Shown here: one piece after another, positions 23,741-33,844 of the stretch
Position numbering within the stretch: the stretch's first letter is position 1
Layout: each line of letters starts with the position of its first letter
Assembly: GCA_950295325.1 (NCBI GenBank)
Contig: OX485806.1
Span: forward strand, 47,675,169-47,735,168
Direction: 5' to 3'
DNA: 60,000 nt
DNA from: Polytrichum commune
Lineage: Eukaryota > Streptophyta > Polytrichopsida > Polytrichales > Polytrichaceae
Made by a program: the position numbers and the translations under genes
The notes under the pieces: model-generated
The model's input: the letters and a program-made list of their open reading frames with translations, nothing else
What the model was told of the DNA's origin: nothing
The model's database searches: none

Positions 23741-24408
23741 TTGCCATTGAGTCCTCAAGCTACTGTGGCACCATTTCATCGTTCATCTTTTTGTTGGGAT
23801 GCACGATTGTTGTCCTTATTGTTGATGTTCTTTGAGGACGTACAAATTGGATGTTTCTGCACTTGGGTCTTCATACTGCTTGGCAAAAGTGTGGTTTATG
23901 GTTTGAAGTTTGGCGCCCGGTACTTTGCCTACAGTGTTTATATTGAAGGAGCCATTTTTCTGGGCCAGCCGGTCCATCCACAACCAGCGGTCGCATCTCC
24001 TCTTCCGCAGGTTCATTTCCCACACTCCCTTCACTGTTGTGTTAGTGGCAGGTGGAGGTCCCATTCCATACATAGGTTCAATATATAGGCAAGGGCCCGA
24101 TGTTTTGAACATCTATACAAACCGAGATGTGTTGTTCTGCTCCAATATATTTCCGCACATTGCAAAAGCTATCTGTTATTCTCTATTCTTTGTGGCTTGT
24201 TGAAACTTGGATTGCTATGATTTATGTGATGAGGCGAGTCCATGTGAGTTTATGTTCTGCACAATTTTTTTGAGACTTTGCTTCTACTAGGGGGCCCAAA
24301 ACAATTTCAATATGCATTCAATTGTTGTGTGCATCTTTGTGTCTCCACTGCTGCAGAAATTTGGATTGTTCATTTCCCATGCGCGTGGATAGGGTTGTTT
24401 GACGAATT

Positions 24409-25521
24409 ATGGACGAGATTGTGCATTTGGGGGAGAGCTCGCAGTGTCCATCCACGCAAATGCCCATTGGCGTGGATTGTGACTTTGGATCGGAGTATGT
24501 GGATGAACAGGATCCTGTTTCTTTTGCGCCTGCGGCTGCAAGAGGGGGTGTGCATGGTGGAGGTGGATCGAATACTGGAAGATCGTCATCGACTCCATCG
24601 CAATCGCAACCTGCACATGTCCACAAGGTTCGAGGTCCAAACTGGACAGAGGCGGAAATGCTTGTTCTTATAGGCCAGAAACGAATTGAGTGGGACGGGA
24701 GGCATAATTCCAATCAGCTGTCTCTTGCCAAGTTTGTGTATGGAACCACGGCATGGAAGTTGGTATTGGCAAGGTGCATGGGTGTGGTGGGTTTCCGGGC
24801 TAGGGATATCGACCAAATCACCAACAAGTGGGATGGCTTGATTAAGGAATATAAAAAACTTAAGGAGTACATAGAAGGGTCGGGTTCAGCTAATTGGTGG
24901 GGAATGAGTAGGGATGAGAAGAAACATTTGTCCAAAACAAGGAAAATGTCGTTGGAGTTCAGCGAGTCCATGTACATCGAAATGGAGGGTTTTGTAGGAA
25001 AGAGACAAATTTTTGGCCGTGCGGCGGATGTGGTGGACTCCGACTGCGTGGCTCCGCCAATGGCGAGAGATTTTGGTTGCTCCCCTCCTACTCCACGTGC
25101 CCGTTCTCTTGGTGGGGTGGGAAGCCCCATTAATAGCGCAATGACCGCATCCGGGTCCCCGACTCATGGAACACCGGGCGACGACACACCTGGATCAACG
25201 GGTCGCAAGAAGAAAGCTGTGGGCACTGACAATTTGGTCGACTTCGTGAAGGATTTTAATTTCGAATACCTTGCACGTGTGGAGGCCGAGGACAAGGACA
25301 AACGGGCTTGGAGGAGTGAAGTGTTGGCATTTGACATGGCGAGGGAGGCAAGAATTGCACAAAAAGATACGGAAGCCATAAACATGGACAAAAAATTATT
25401 TGAATTGGAAGTGGAGAGGACCAAAAATCTGGGCAACATGACGAGCGCTTTGTTGATGTTGGCATCATCTATGGATGCTCTCACAAGGTTATGTGCTCTA
25501 CCAACCTCTCTTCAATTGTGA
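24409..25521 (+). CDS. Harbinger ORF1, MYB/SANT-like trihelix DNA-binding protein (370 aa)
   Basis: An uninterrupted 370-residue frame. Residues 1-70 are a low-complexity Gly/Ser/Pro-rich leader. Residues about 76-165 form a trihelix/MYB-like domain: GPNWTEAEMLVLIGQKRIEW, AWKLVLARC, then ITNKWDGLIKEYKKLKEYIE, with Trp residues at helix positions typical of this fold. A Pro/Ser/Gly linker follows, then a charged C-terminal helix (about 290-350: EAEDKDKRAWRSEVLAFDMA and KLFELEVERTKN) suited to a coiled coil. In characterised PIF/Harbinger elements ORF1 binds the transposon ends and helps bring the transposase into the nucleus; that role is assumed here from the family. The ATG at 24409 is the first in frame. 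Its stop lies 7 bases before the end of the convergent transposase. Confidence 0.88.
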   Translation: MDEIVHLGESSQCPSTQMPIGVDCDFGSEYVDEQDPVSFAPAAARGGVHGGGGSNTGRSSSTPSQSQPAHVHKVRGPNWTEAEMLVLIGQKRIEWDGRHNSNQLSLAKFVYGTTAWKLVLARCMGVVGFRARDIDQITNKWDGLIKEYKKLKEYIEGSGSANWWGMSRDEKKHLSKTRKMSLEFSESMYIEMEGFVGKRQIFGRAADVVDSDCVAPPMARDFGCSPPTPRARSLGGVGSPINSAMTASGSPTHGTPGDDTPGSTGRKKKAVGTDNLVDFVKDFNFEYLARVEAEDKDKRAWRSEVLAFDMAREARIAQKDTEAINMDKKLFELEVERTKNLGNMTSALLMLASSMDALTRLCALPTSLQL

Positions 25522-25528
25522 CTTCTCT

Positions 25529-27241
25529 TCAAGTTCGTTGTCTTCTCGGGCGGCTTCCCATGTGGTTGGTGTTTTGTACACGTACTAGATAATCCAAGAG
25601 GTCCTTCCTCGCCATTTGTCCTTCTAGTAATGCTCTTTCTTCGCTCACAAGGCCCATTGGTCTTGGAGGCTGAAAGGCATCTTCTTCGTCTCTACGTGGC
25701 AATTCGGTGTCGTCCATTGGTGGAAGATGGCAATCCACTAGAATTTGGTCCAACGTCCGGTCCTTGCTGGCAAGTAATATGTTGTGCAAGACACAACAAC
25801 AATGCACAACCGTAGGTAAAAAATCTAGTTTCAATGATGATTTTGTTCCTATCTCTTTGAATCTTGCCTTCAATATGCCAAATCCTCTCTCTACGCTCAT
25901 TCGTGTGGACGAATGCATTCGATTGAACCATGCCTCCTCTTTTGACAGAGGCAAATCCATGGGGCCCATCTTGAATGGTGTAATGCACCAACTCAATAGT
26001 GGGTACCCCCGGTCCGCCACAATGTAGGATGGGAATGGAAGTCATGTTTCCCAATTCAATGGATCGTCATGAAAACCACCCATTGTTCCTTCTTGCACTT
26101 TGCGGTACAGCTCCGTGCTTTTGAAGTGCGCACTATCGTGTAGGGAGCCTGGCGGGCCGGTGTTGATGGAGGTGAAATAACACTTGCTATCCACAACACC
26201 TCGAAGCAGGATAGAAAAAGATTTGTTCCGATTGTGGTGGTCAGCCGCAACAATAGTATTTGAGGGCGTCGCAACATAGATATGCGAACCGTCAATATCG
26301 CCAATACAGTTTGGAAACCATTGCTTGGACTGGAAGGCGGACGCGATACGCACAAGTCTTCGGCCAGCCGGCCATGCAATTAGGTGTGCAAAATGGTTGC
26401 TTATGGCCGAGCACACTTGCCGCAATATTCCATGTACAGTGGATTTGTCCAGTGCAGCCTTATCCGCAACCAAAGGTATGGAGACACCATGCATGAGTTT
26501 GAATAGTGTAACCACCACTTTCTTCTCGACTCCGATAGGTTGTCTCCAATGGGTATGTTGGCCTTCAATGAAAGGTCGAAGGTCGCGCACCAACCTATCG
26601 AAAGTCCTCCTTTGCATGCGCAATATATCATAGAACATGTCTGGCGTGTAGATGTTGAACAGGTATTCTTCGAACCAACATGTCGATCTAGGCTTCACAT
26701 ACCATTTTGCATCAACAACCCCAATGTGCCAAGCTAGGAGGTCAAAAATTTGTTTTACATGTGGGTGTTCCAATGCATCGTCTCCGAGTTCTTGTCGGCC
26801 CGATGGGTTGTGGCGCGAACTACACACATCGTCCACACTCCGCTTCCTCAACTTCTTTCTATGTGCGAAATGGCCCTCGCTTGCCTCCGTTGATGTTATG
26901 TACATAGTAATCATAACTACGCATATATCAATGCATGCTAGTATTGCACGAATGGTGGTGGCAATGTCGGGTGTGGCCATTGAATCTGGATTCGATGCAA
27001 GGTGCAGGGGAATGTTGGCAGGTGCACCGCAAGGGACAACATGTGGAGCATATGGAGTAGCCGAGGAGAGACATGGTGGAGACCACATTTCGTCGAAAGG
27101 CTTCCCTGGAAGGACAGAGAATATCGGAACTGCAGGTGGAGCTGGGACATTGCGCACACAAGGAAGAGGATCAAGAGGTGCGCGGCATCCAGAGGGGGAA
27201 TCAAGTTTGGAGTCCGATTGAACTACTCCCTCCTCTTGCAT
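25529..27241 (-). pseudogene. PIF/Harbinger DDE transposase with one in-frame stop
   Basis: One minus-strand frame spans 27241 to 25529 (571 codons) with a single TGA at 26042-26044. Features in order: a variable N-terminus; a helix-turn-helix-like region (MQRRTFDRLVRDLRPFIE, then GVEKKVVVTLFKLMHGVSIP and DKSTVHGILRQV); the first catalytic Asp in NCIGDIDGSHIYV; HHNRNKSFSILLRGVVDSK; the TGA; then the second Asp in IVADRGYPLL; and the Glu in MSVERGFGILKARFKEI. This D-D-E layout is DDE_Tnp_4 (HARBI1-like). Because both sides of the TGA match the family and share a frame, the stop looks like a single recent mutation (CGA to TGA would explain it). Upstream exons may exist (see 27709-28044). Confidence 0.88.
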
Positions 27242-27708
27242 ATTCGCAACCTTTTTGTATAAAAATTGGGATTAAGACAACAAAATAGTGCACAGCGGGA
27301 AACTTAGTGTAGCTCTATGCACATGAGACAACTAACTGACACAGTATTGCCACGTTGACTCCAAATGGCACCCAACATAGGCACGGAAATGACAGTGAAT
27401 GTGGAACCATATGACATTTGGTAATTGAGCACATCTTCAATGCAATGCACGATTGTATGACAACTGGTTAACACATTTTGGCACATGATGTGACCTTCCA
27501 ATCAAATTTCAATAGCACCTAGGGATCGAAAACGAGGCTGTTGGGACATCCAAAATGAAAGCAATGATGTTTTTCAGTCAAAGCACTTTCAAATTCAATG
27601 GCATTGCAAGTAGGAAACAATGTGGTTGCCATCCTCAATTCTACCACAAACTTCCTGGCTAGTTTACATTAAGAAAAAAAATCGGAAAGTAGATGCACCT
27701 GCAGTTGG

Positions 27709-28044
27709 AGATCCTGAATAGCCAGGTCCACGGCTTGTAGCCTTTCCCTGACAACATCGAATGGGTTGGCCTGCGATTCTGGGCGACCGCGCCACGACAA
27801 ACTGTCCAAACCCATATTGTCATCCCGAAGCATGAACAAAAGTGACCGCCCCAGTTCATGCGATTCCAACTCCAGTTCGGAGTTGAACCGCAACATTAGA
27901 GCCCTAAGGTTGCTGCAGTCCTCTTCCAACTCCCACTTGCAGTACATCTCCACAAGAGGTAGAAGCTGCATGCATGTAGCGCGGAGCACATGATGGGAGG
28001 GAAGAGGCAACCCACCATGGCGTCGCCAAACAAGCCGCCCTGCG
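27709..28044 (-). CDS. Probable exon of an additional or 5'-extended Harbinger gene
   Basis: On the minus strand a good acceptor (TTTGTGTTTGCGCAG) near 28045 precedes a coding-like block that ends CTGCAG|GTGCATC near 27702. The block reads SHHVLRATCMQLLPLVEMYC, then LRALMLRFNSELELESHELG and later NPFDVVRERLQAVDLAIQDL, helix-rich and well balanced, unlike its surroundings. It is co-oriented with the transposase and lies about 0.5 kb upstream, so it could be a 5' exon of the transposase gene or a third small gene. A further short upstream exon near 28260-28240 (acceptor TTTGCAG, KDYWE) is possible. I do not recognise a domain. Confidence 0.4.
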
Positions 28045-28299
28045 CAAACACAAACAAAGCGGTGGATTTCAAATACCATTGACAACATTGAAACAGAGGA
28101 CATTGCAAAGGGAAGAAAAACCATTGAACAATCACAAGATTACAAACAATGGAGGAAAAACACGAACCCAATTTGGAATGTTGAAATTCAGACTCATGTT
28201 GTAACGAGTGCGAATAGTATGCGTAGCAGAACAACTTATACCTTTCCCAATAATCCTTCACTCTGCAAACACATAAGCAGAAGTTCAGAAACCAAAAAA

Positions 28300-31014
28300 C
28301 CACACATGTTGACATCGCGGACCACTTTCAAAGCATACACATGCACAATCGAGTGATCGACACCACACACATAATATAGAAGAAGGAGGCCATGGTGTGC
28401 CACCCATTGGCGTGCTTGGCAACAAAAAAATACCACGATGATGTCTGAGCAAACAACCGAGCCAAGTTACCAAAGCTTATTAACCAAAGTTGGACATTTG
28501 GCAATGATATGGCGGCTGGGCTTCTGGAAAAGCACACGCACATGTGGGAGAACTCCTGCGCCCAAGTAAGCGAGAGGCGAAGTTGTGCCTCAAGCAGTTG
28601 CTCCTATGCACTGGATATTTTCGGGTGGGAGGTTTTAGTTCTTGTGGTTTGCCATGTCCCTGGCTTGCTGAAGCCAGTTGAAACTCTGCTAGAGATTTTA
28701 AATATGTAACGTATTGTCTGGAGCCCAACAGTGCTTGCTTCTTGCTTTTTTTGTTTGGGTTTGTGTGGGTGTGCAGGAAGAGATTGGGAAGTGCACATCA
28801 TGACTTCTGGGCACAAGCAAGACACTCCGCAGTCCTGGAGCGGAACACAGAGGACGGACATTATTTATGTGCGCCATGCGCAACGATGTGCACATAGTTA
28901 CTCCCGGCATGCTCCAGCGCATGTCATGGATGTGCAGCAAAATCGGGGGCAACGTTGTAGTTCAACGCACATCCGCAGAATTAGTTGACACACAGGGGAT
29001 GTAAACAACAACTATGCTTGCAACATTGTGGACAATGAGCCGAGCCACTAATTGGCCTTGAGTGGAGACCTTCAGCATTTTATGTGCCCCTTGTGGTATC
29101 TGACACATGAATGTGCCGCAATGTGCAGAAGATCCATATTGGTACCCCAAAAATGTTGGTTGCCTGTGAGACACAATTGCATTATCAATTGTGTCTAATC
29201 TGTGTAGAGAGTCTAGCAGGAACTACAGCCAGAACTCCGCGCATGCAACATGGGCATATCGCAAAACAAAACTACATGATCCGAAATGCGCGGCATTGCC
29301 ACTTCAAGACATGGACCAATCTAGCAGTGTTCAACAAGTCCATGCAGAGGCAAGAGAGATGCAAAGAAGACTGCATAATCGGAACAACAGAAACATTCCC
29401 AGAGGCAACACCATCTATTGTATGAGCAAACCAGAGACTGCAAGAAAATTGAGTGCATAAATGATTTGGAATTGACAATGAACTGGGCTGCAATTAGGGT
29501 GTAGTGCGACACAACCGACAACAATTTGGTATAGCTCGCCTCGTTGTGCACAGGGAGTCTGCTATACAAAGAGCATCAATCATGAACGGTAAGGCAGGGA
29601 GCTGGGAGACAGATCGTGTCTGCGGTGAACGGACCAGCACCATCCATGGACGGGAGAGCGGGAACGAGTGAGAAGGCACCAAAAAAGGGTCGGACAAGGT
29701 TTACATGTCACCCACCAGACAGTTCAATTGTACAAACGTGTGGGCACAGACTGTGGCGGGGGCAGTGGAGATGAGTTGGCACGGGGAAAAAAATTTGCAG
29801 GATAGTTTTTAAATTTGACTCCGCACATTGTTCAATTCAATAGGCGACACCATGCATTGGCATGCCTTGCTGCGCCCTAAAACAACCACAGTGGTGCAGA
29901 GTCCATGTCTTTGCAGGGAGGACAAAATTCCTCCCCCACCCAAAGCGAACATACAATAGAACCTTAAAAACCTTGAAAGAGTGTTGTCGGCATGTGTCCA
30001 CAGGGAGTTGTTCGCAGCAGACCCCACTCAAGGCAAAGTGGCCGCGATACGTGCACACACGTATTTGCAGGGAAAACGGCCAACACCCATATGGAGAGAT
30101 GGCCACAAATGTGTCGATGCAGTAGATCGCCTAACTTAACGCCAACATGCTTCATTCCTTTACCGCAGCCACATATCGAAATGTCCACATATCCAATCGT
30201 CACGGTGTTCGTGCCAGGTCGAGATCTCCCCCAATAACACAAATCTCCCGCACACAGGCTGGCAATTTTATATACCCTTCAGCCAGAAACGGGTGGCGTT
30301 TCCACATCCCACCGAATTCCACATCCCTGCGAACAGCACATGCCGCCGGGCTTAAGATCCAACGAAGCTGCAGATCCATGCGAACTCCACATCCCTGTCG
30401 AACTCACATTCCAGGGGAGAGAGGTTGCCGCGTCAACCGTTCGACAAAAGCTGGACCTCTGGCCAAACGGAAATGCCATCATCGCCAAAGTTCGAGCTCT
30501 GACCAACGCACACAGATTGACCTCACACCAACTCGAGCACTCTCCAGGAATCCCTTCAAACAGGCGACAATGCGAGTAGACCTCAACATGAATCCCTCCA
30601 AACAGGTCAACCTCGAACCCACCAAGCAATAACATCAAGCGAGGAACGAACCCAACAAACTTAGCGCGCGCACGCATGCGCAGCAAAATAACCGGCTAAC
30701 AAAAAACCTGTGGTGCTCACCCACACTGGAGCTCGCGAAGCTCACTGTCAATCGCAGTTGTAGTCGCCTCCTCCATCACACTCTGCGCGGCACTGGGAGC
30801 GTGGGGGTTCGGAGCGTGCGAAGTCGGAAGCGTGGGAGCCGCTGCGAGCGAGGGAGTTGGAGTGTGGGGGGGGCACAGAAAAGCATGGATGAATGTCCGG
30901 TGGGTCTCCGGTGCATACCCAACCGGTGCAGCCCTCCTGCATGGACCCGGCTCCGCCTCCAGCTAAGCTTCCTACCCAGTTGGGAGGTTCCGGGTAGGCC
31001 CTGCCCAAATCCAT
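28300..31014. other. Harbinger right arm, non-coding
   Basis: Open frames overlap on all strands here without domain signals. This looks like the long subterminal region of the transposon, GC-rich toward the right TIR. No additional gene is supported. Confidence 0.4.
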
Positions 31015-31051
31015 TACGGGCCCAACACCCCCTGGTGCGGCCAGGCCCTAA
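31015..31051 (-). repeat. Harbinger right TIR with TAA target duplication
   Basis: Read inward on the minus strand the end is GGGCCTGGCCGCACCAGGGG followed by GTGTTGGGCCC, matching the left TIR core. TAA (31049-31051) is the second copy of the target duplication. Confidence 0.85.
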
Positions 31052-31130
31052 GCCTCTAAGACTTTGGGTAGGGCCCCTACCCCACCATCAATATACCTTT
31101 TGGTTTTTTCCTAAGAGTTGGGGATCCCTT
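31049..31130 (+). repeat. Unclassified dispersed repeat, copy B, right part
   Basis: It resumes the repeat interrupted at 22637: TAAGCCTCTAAGAC, GTAGGGCCCCTACC, a CACCAT(C/T) block and AAGAGTTGGGG, matching the reverse complement of copy A from 13985 down to about 13875. Confidence 0.75.
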
Positions 31131-31135
31131 ATCCA

Positions 31136-32337
31136 ATCCTATCATACATATGATTCATTCACACCTTCAAACCAAAAAAAATGACAAACATATTGGGCTC
31201 GGAAGTGTACAATAGCCCATTAGAAATCCACATAGATGCTAGATGCTTAGATTACCCAAACATACTTTGTGATATACTATAAGCATTATTATTGATGGTG
31301 GGACATAAAAATATCCTCAATACAAATATAGTCATATAAATTCATAATCTAAACAACACATACCTCTTGTTCAATCACACCAAACAACCTTCCTCTCAAT
31401 ATAAACACCTAGACAAACTACTCATTCCACAAATTATAGTGCCCATCAAAACCTCCCATCATAACATTACCATTAACAAAGTTAAATCATACACAAACAT
31501 ATCGGGTAATGATAATGCAAATGAATTCACCAAAATAATAGCATAAAAACAATGAATAATGAGAATGTTTTCCACCTAATGGGTGTTCTTATGTACATGT
31601 TACTTATGTAGATGTAAATGCCATGCCAATCTACACCTTAGTATTTTATGTATACAAAGTGCACCGCCATTCATGTCTAATTCCAACCTTATAGTGCAAA
31701 ATCTCATAATTTCCTTTTTGCAATAACAAATTTCAAGAGGCCACCACAACCTAGAAATTAGATAAACATGCAATATACAACCCCTATTTACACAACAAGG
31801 TTGGAATGTCCTCCCCCCTAGCATCATCATAGCCAATACAAAGACTCTATAAATACACTCACCACTAAATAATTAACAGATCTCAAGATTCCACAACACA
31901 AAATCAATAAATTATTAAAAAAAACTCTCAAAGTTTACCATCAAATATTTGATACACATCGTCCCATATGAAAGAAATATGAAAAAATACTATAGCTCCA
32001 CTAGATTTAAAGTCTTAATCCCACTAGTCTTAGCACTAACAATTGGTCTAACTATTACAAATATGCATTAGGCCTACTTGGGGGCCCCCCATGACCATGC
32101 GGTTATGCATAGGGGGTCGGTGAATGGACATCGTGCGATTATGTGGGACATTGATGTTTTTTTTTTCCTTTTACCCTAGATTTATTTGACCTTATCATAG
32201 TATTATTACACATACGTCATTTAGTTTGTGAAAATTTTATGTTTTTTAGATTTTTTTATGATTGTTACGATTTTGATTGTACATAATTGTACTACAATAG
32301 GACTAATTATAAAAACTATTGTAGCTACTAGACGATC
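31136..32337. other. No recognisable gene
   Basis: AT-rich DNA with no long open frame. A short GC-rich phrase (CTTGGGGGCCCCCCATG, near 32078) is palindromic at its centre. Nothing else identified. Confidence 0.35.
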
Positions 32338-32364
32338 GTGAGCCATGATCAAACTCTCCATGGG
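32338..32364 (-). pseudogene. Organellar SSU rRNA 5'-end fragment, antisense
   Basis: The minus strand reads CCATGGAGAGTTTGATCAT then GGCTCA. This is the nearly invariant 5' end of bacterial and organellar 16S-type rRNA (AGAGTTTGATC(A/C)TGGCTCA). Similarity is lost after about 27 bases. It lies about 0.5 kb from, and opposite to, the longer plastid rrn16 fragment at 32872. Confidence 0.6.
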
Positions 32365-32451
32365 ATTTGTAATTATATTACTTACAACTTATTTTATGAA
32401 TATATATATATATATAGATAGAAAACACCCAAAAGTGAACATAAGAATACT

Positions 32452-32560
32452 TTTGAATGTTCCAGTTGGTGAAACCACCCATATTTTTAATGTTTTTGGA
32501 GAACTTGTTGATATAGTTGGAGTTATTGCACATGCAATTATTTTCATGGTAAGAGGATAT
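32452..32560 (+). pseudogene. atpB: Plastid atpB fragment in nuclear DNA
   Basis: The plus strand reads [20 protein letters not shown], matching the plastid ATP synthase beta segment LSVPVG.ATLGRIFNVLGEPV DNLG-like. At the DNA level GTTCCAGT(T)GGTG and a TTTT(T)AA(T)GTT(T)TTGG block align well. Only about 30-35 codons are recognisable and about nine bases are missing in the middle. It is a decayed NUPT (nuclear copy of plastid DNA), not a gene. Confidence 0.65.
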
Positions 32561-32871
32561 GATCCAATAACTCAATATAAGAACATATTAAATCGTGTTC
32601 TTTGACACCATAATGGAATAACATCACATCTTAATTGAATTTGTATATATAAAAATATATAAAAATAAAAATGTTTGAACAAATTATTTAAATTTGTTAT
32701 TTTTTACAATATTAAAAAACGAATTAATAAATTTTTAAAAAAAAGAACTCATACTGATTTTTAAATAAAATATTAAAAAATCATATGATATTAATTACAA
32801 TGTCTAATTCTGATTGATTTATTTGAATAATTAACTTATTTATTTCTTAGTTTAAGTATATATAGTTTATA

Positions 32872-33107
32872 TTTTGATCCTAGATCAAGATGAACGCTTG
32901 CGCCATGCTCAACATATACAAGTTAGACAAAGAGTATCCTAGTAGTGATTTTAGTTGCGGGCATGTGAATGATGTGTAAAAACTTGTTTTGGGGAGGGGG
33001 ATAACAATTGGAAATGGTTGTTTATACCCCATAGGCTAAGAAACAAAAGGAGGAATCTACCCAAGGAGGGGCTTGCATTTGATTAGTTGGTTGGGGCACT
33101 ACTTCGT
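32872..33107 (+). pseudogene. rrn16: Plastid 16S rRNA (rrn16) 5' fragment in nuclear DNA
   Basis: About 235 bp align with the 5' end of plastid 16S rRNA. Landmarks in order: TTTGATCCTAGATCAAGATG AACGC, CATGCTCAACATATACAAGT, GTAAAAACTTG, GGGGATAACAATTGGAAATG, ATACCCCATAGGCTAAG, CAAAAGGAGGAATCTACCC and AGGAGGGGCTTGCATTTGAT. Most differences from the conserved rRNA are C-to-T or G-to-A, as expected of methylated, non-functional nuclear copies. Similarity ends near GGTTGGGGCAC. It is far too short to be a working rRNA. Confidence 0.85.
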
Positions 33108-33308
33108 TGTTGGTCTCCCATGAGTATTTAGCCTTAAAAGGTGGTCCTTGTTGATTCACACGGGGTTTCATATGCCCCATGCTGCTCGGATTAGAGCATG
33201 AGCTAGTGATGCTTTCGGCTACTGGACTCTCACCATTTGGAGTGCAGGACTCAACTGCTTCACTTAACAACATGACGATTCCTTGTTCAACTTTAGATTT
33301 ATCTTGAG

Positions 33309-33684
33309 TAGGCACCACGGGCCTTGGCTTGGTGGTTAGGGCTCATGGCCCCCAATGAGGAGGTTGTGGGTTCTATTCCCCATGCCGGCGTGGTGCTCAC
33401 CACCTTAGTCCACCCAACTATGGTGGGGGGTCCTTGGACCTTGTTGTATGGGTACCTCAAAGCCCTTTGGGGGGATACCATGTTCGGTATCTTCAAGGCA
33501 CTAGTGGCTAGCTAGGAACTAGTATAGTGTGTCACTATAGTGCCCATCCTCGAAAGGGGAGAGTAGTATTGCCCCAATGTCCCCTTGTCCAGTGGGCATC
33601 GGGTCATTGACATTACGAACGAACACTTTATTCACGCCGGCCCCTTGCTAAAAAGGGACCGGAGTTTCTATCTATCTATCTATC
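33309..33684 (+). mobile_element. tRNA-derived SINE with 9-bp target duplication
   Basis: The 5' part has RNA polymerase III promoter boxes: A box TGGCTTGGTGG (about 33324-33334) and B box GGTTCTATTCC (about 33370-33380), spaced as in a tRNA gene. Without a complete tRNA fold this is a SINE head. The body runs to a 3' tail of repeated TATC units (33669-33688). TATCTTGAG occurs immediately before (33300-33308) and at the end (33685-33693), which is a target-site duplication. The insertion separates the 3' end of the ndhK fragment (minus strand) from sequence on its left. Confidence 0.8.
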
Positions 33685-33689
33685 TATCT

Positions 33690-33844
33690 TGAGCTATTTT
33701 CTTACAAAGTTTTATTATAGCATCTGTAATAGCTTCTGGTTTTGGTGGACAACCATGTAAATAAAAATCTATAGGAATTTTATCTACTCCGCGAACAGTA
33801 CTATAAGGACCTGTACTACCCCGAAGAACTATGAAGCCTTTCAT
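33690..33844 (-). pseudogene. ndhK: Plastid ndhK fragment in nuclear DNA
   Basis: The minus strand reads [20 protein letters not shown] then [20 protein letters not shown]. This is the C-terminal signature of plastid NdhK ([35 protein letters not shown]), distinct from the mitochondrial/nuclear NDUFS7 form (CPPTAEAL). One residue is missing (Leu before Ile-Pro). Upstream, between about residue 74 and the start of the frame at 34063, the sequence no longer matches ndhK. The SINE tail cuts the fragment at its 3' end. Confidence 0.75.

Larger units (their letters stand above)
22638..31048. mobile_element. PIF/Harbinger DNA transposon, nearly complete (8.4 kb)
   Basis: The element begins GGGGGGGGGCCACACC at 22638 and ends with the reverse complement of GGGCCTGGCCGCACCAGGGG at 31048. 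It is flanked by TAA on both sides (22635-22637 and 31049-31051), the 3-bp TTA/TAA duplication known for PIF/Harbinger. The inside holds the two standard genes of the superfamily: a MYB/trihelix ORF1 (plus strand) and a DDE_Tnp_4-type transposase (minus strand), converging with only a few bases between stops. Copy A of the interrupted repeat gives the empty-site sequence, so the boundaries are well supported. About 3.8 kb right of the transposase and 1.8 kb left of ORF1 are largely non-coding. One in-frame stop in the transposase suggests recent loss of autonomy. Confidence 0.9.

Noticed and set aside
30147-31184. Open frames in the Harbinger right arm
   Set aside because: Overlapping frames in several phases in GC-rich DNA, and the last one crosses the transposon boundary at 31048.
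33022-33318. Minus-strand open frame of 98 codons
   Set aside because: It runs antisense through the rrn16 plastid fragment and into the SINE start, so it is not a gene.
33315-33385. tRNA gene suggested by A and B boxes
   Set aside because: No cloverleaf could be drawn. The boxes belong to a SINE head with tail and target duplication.
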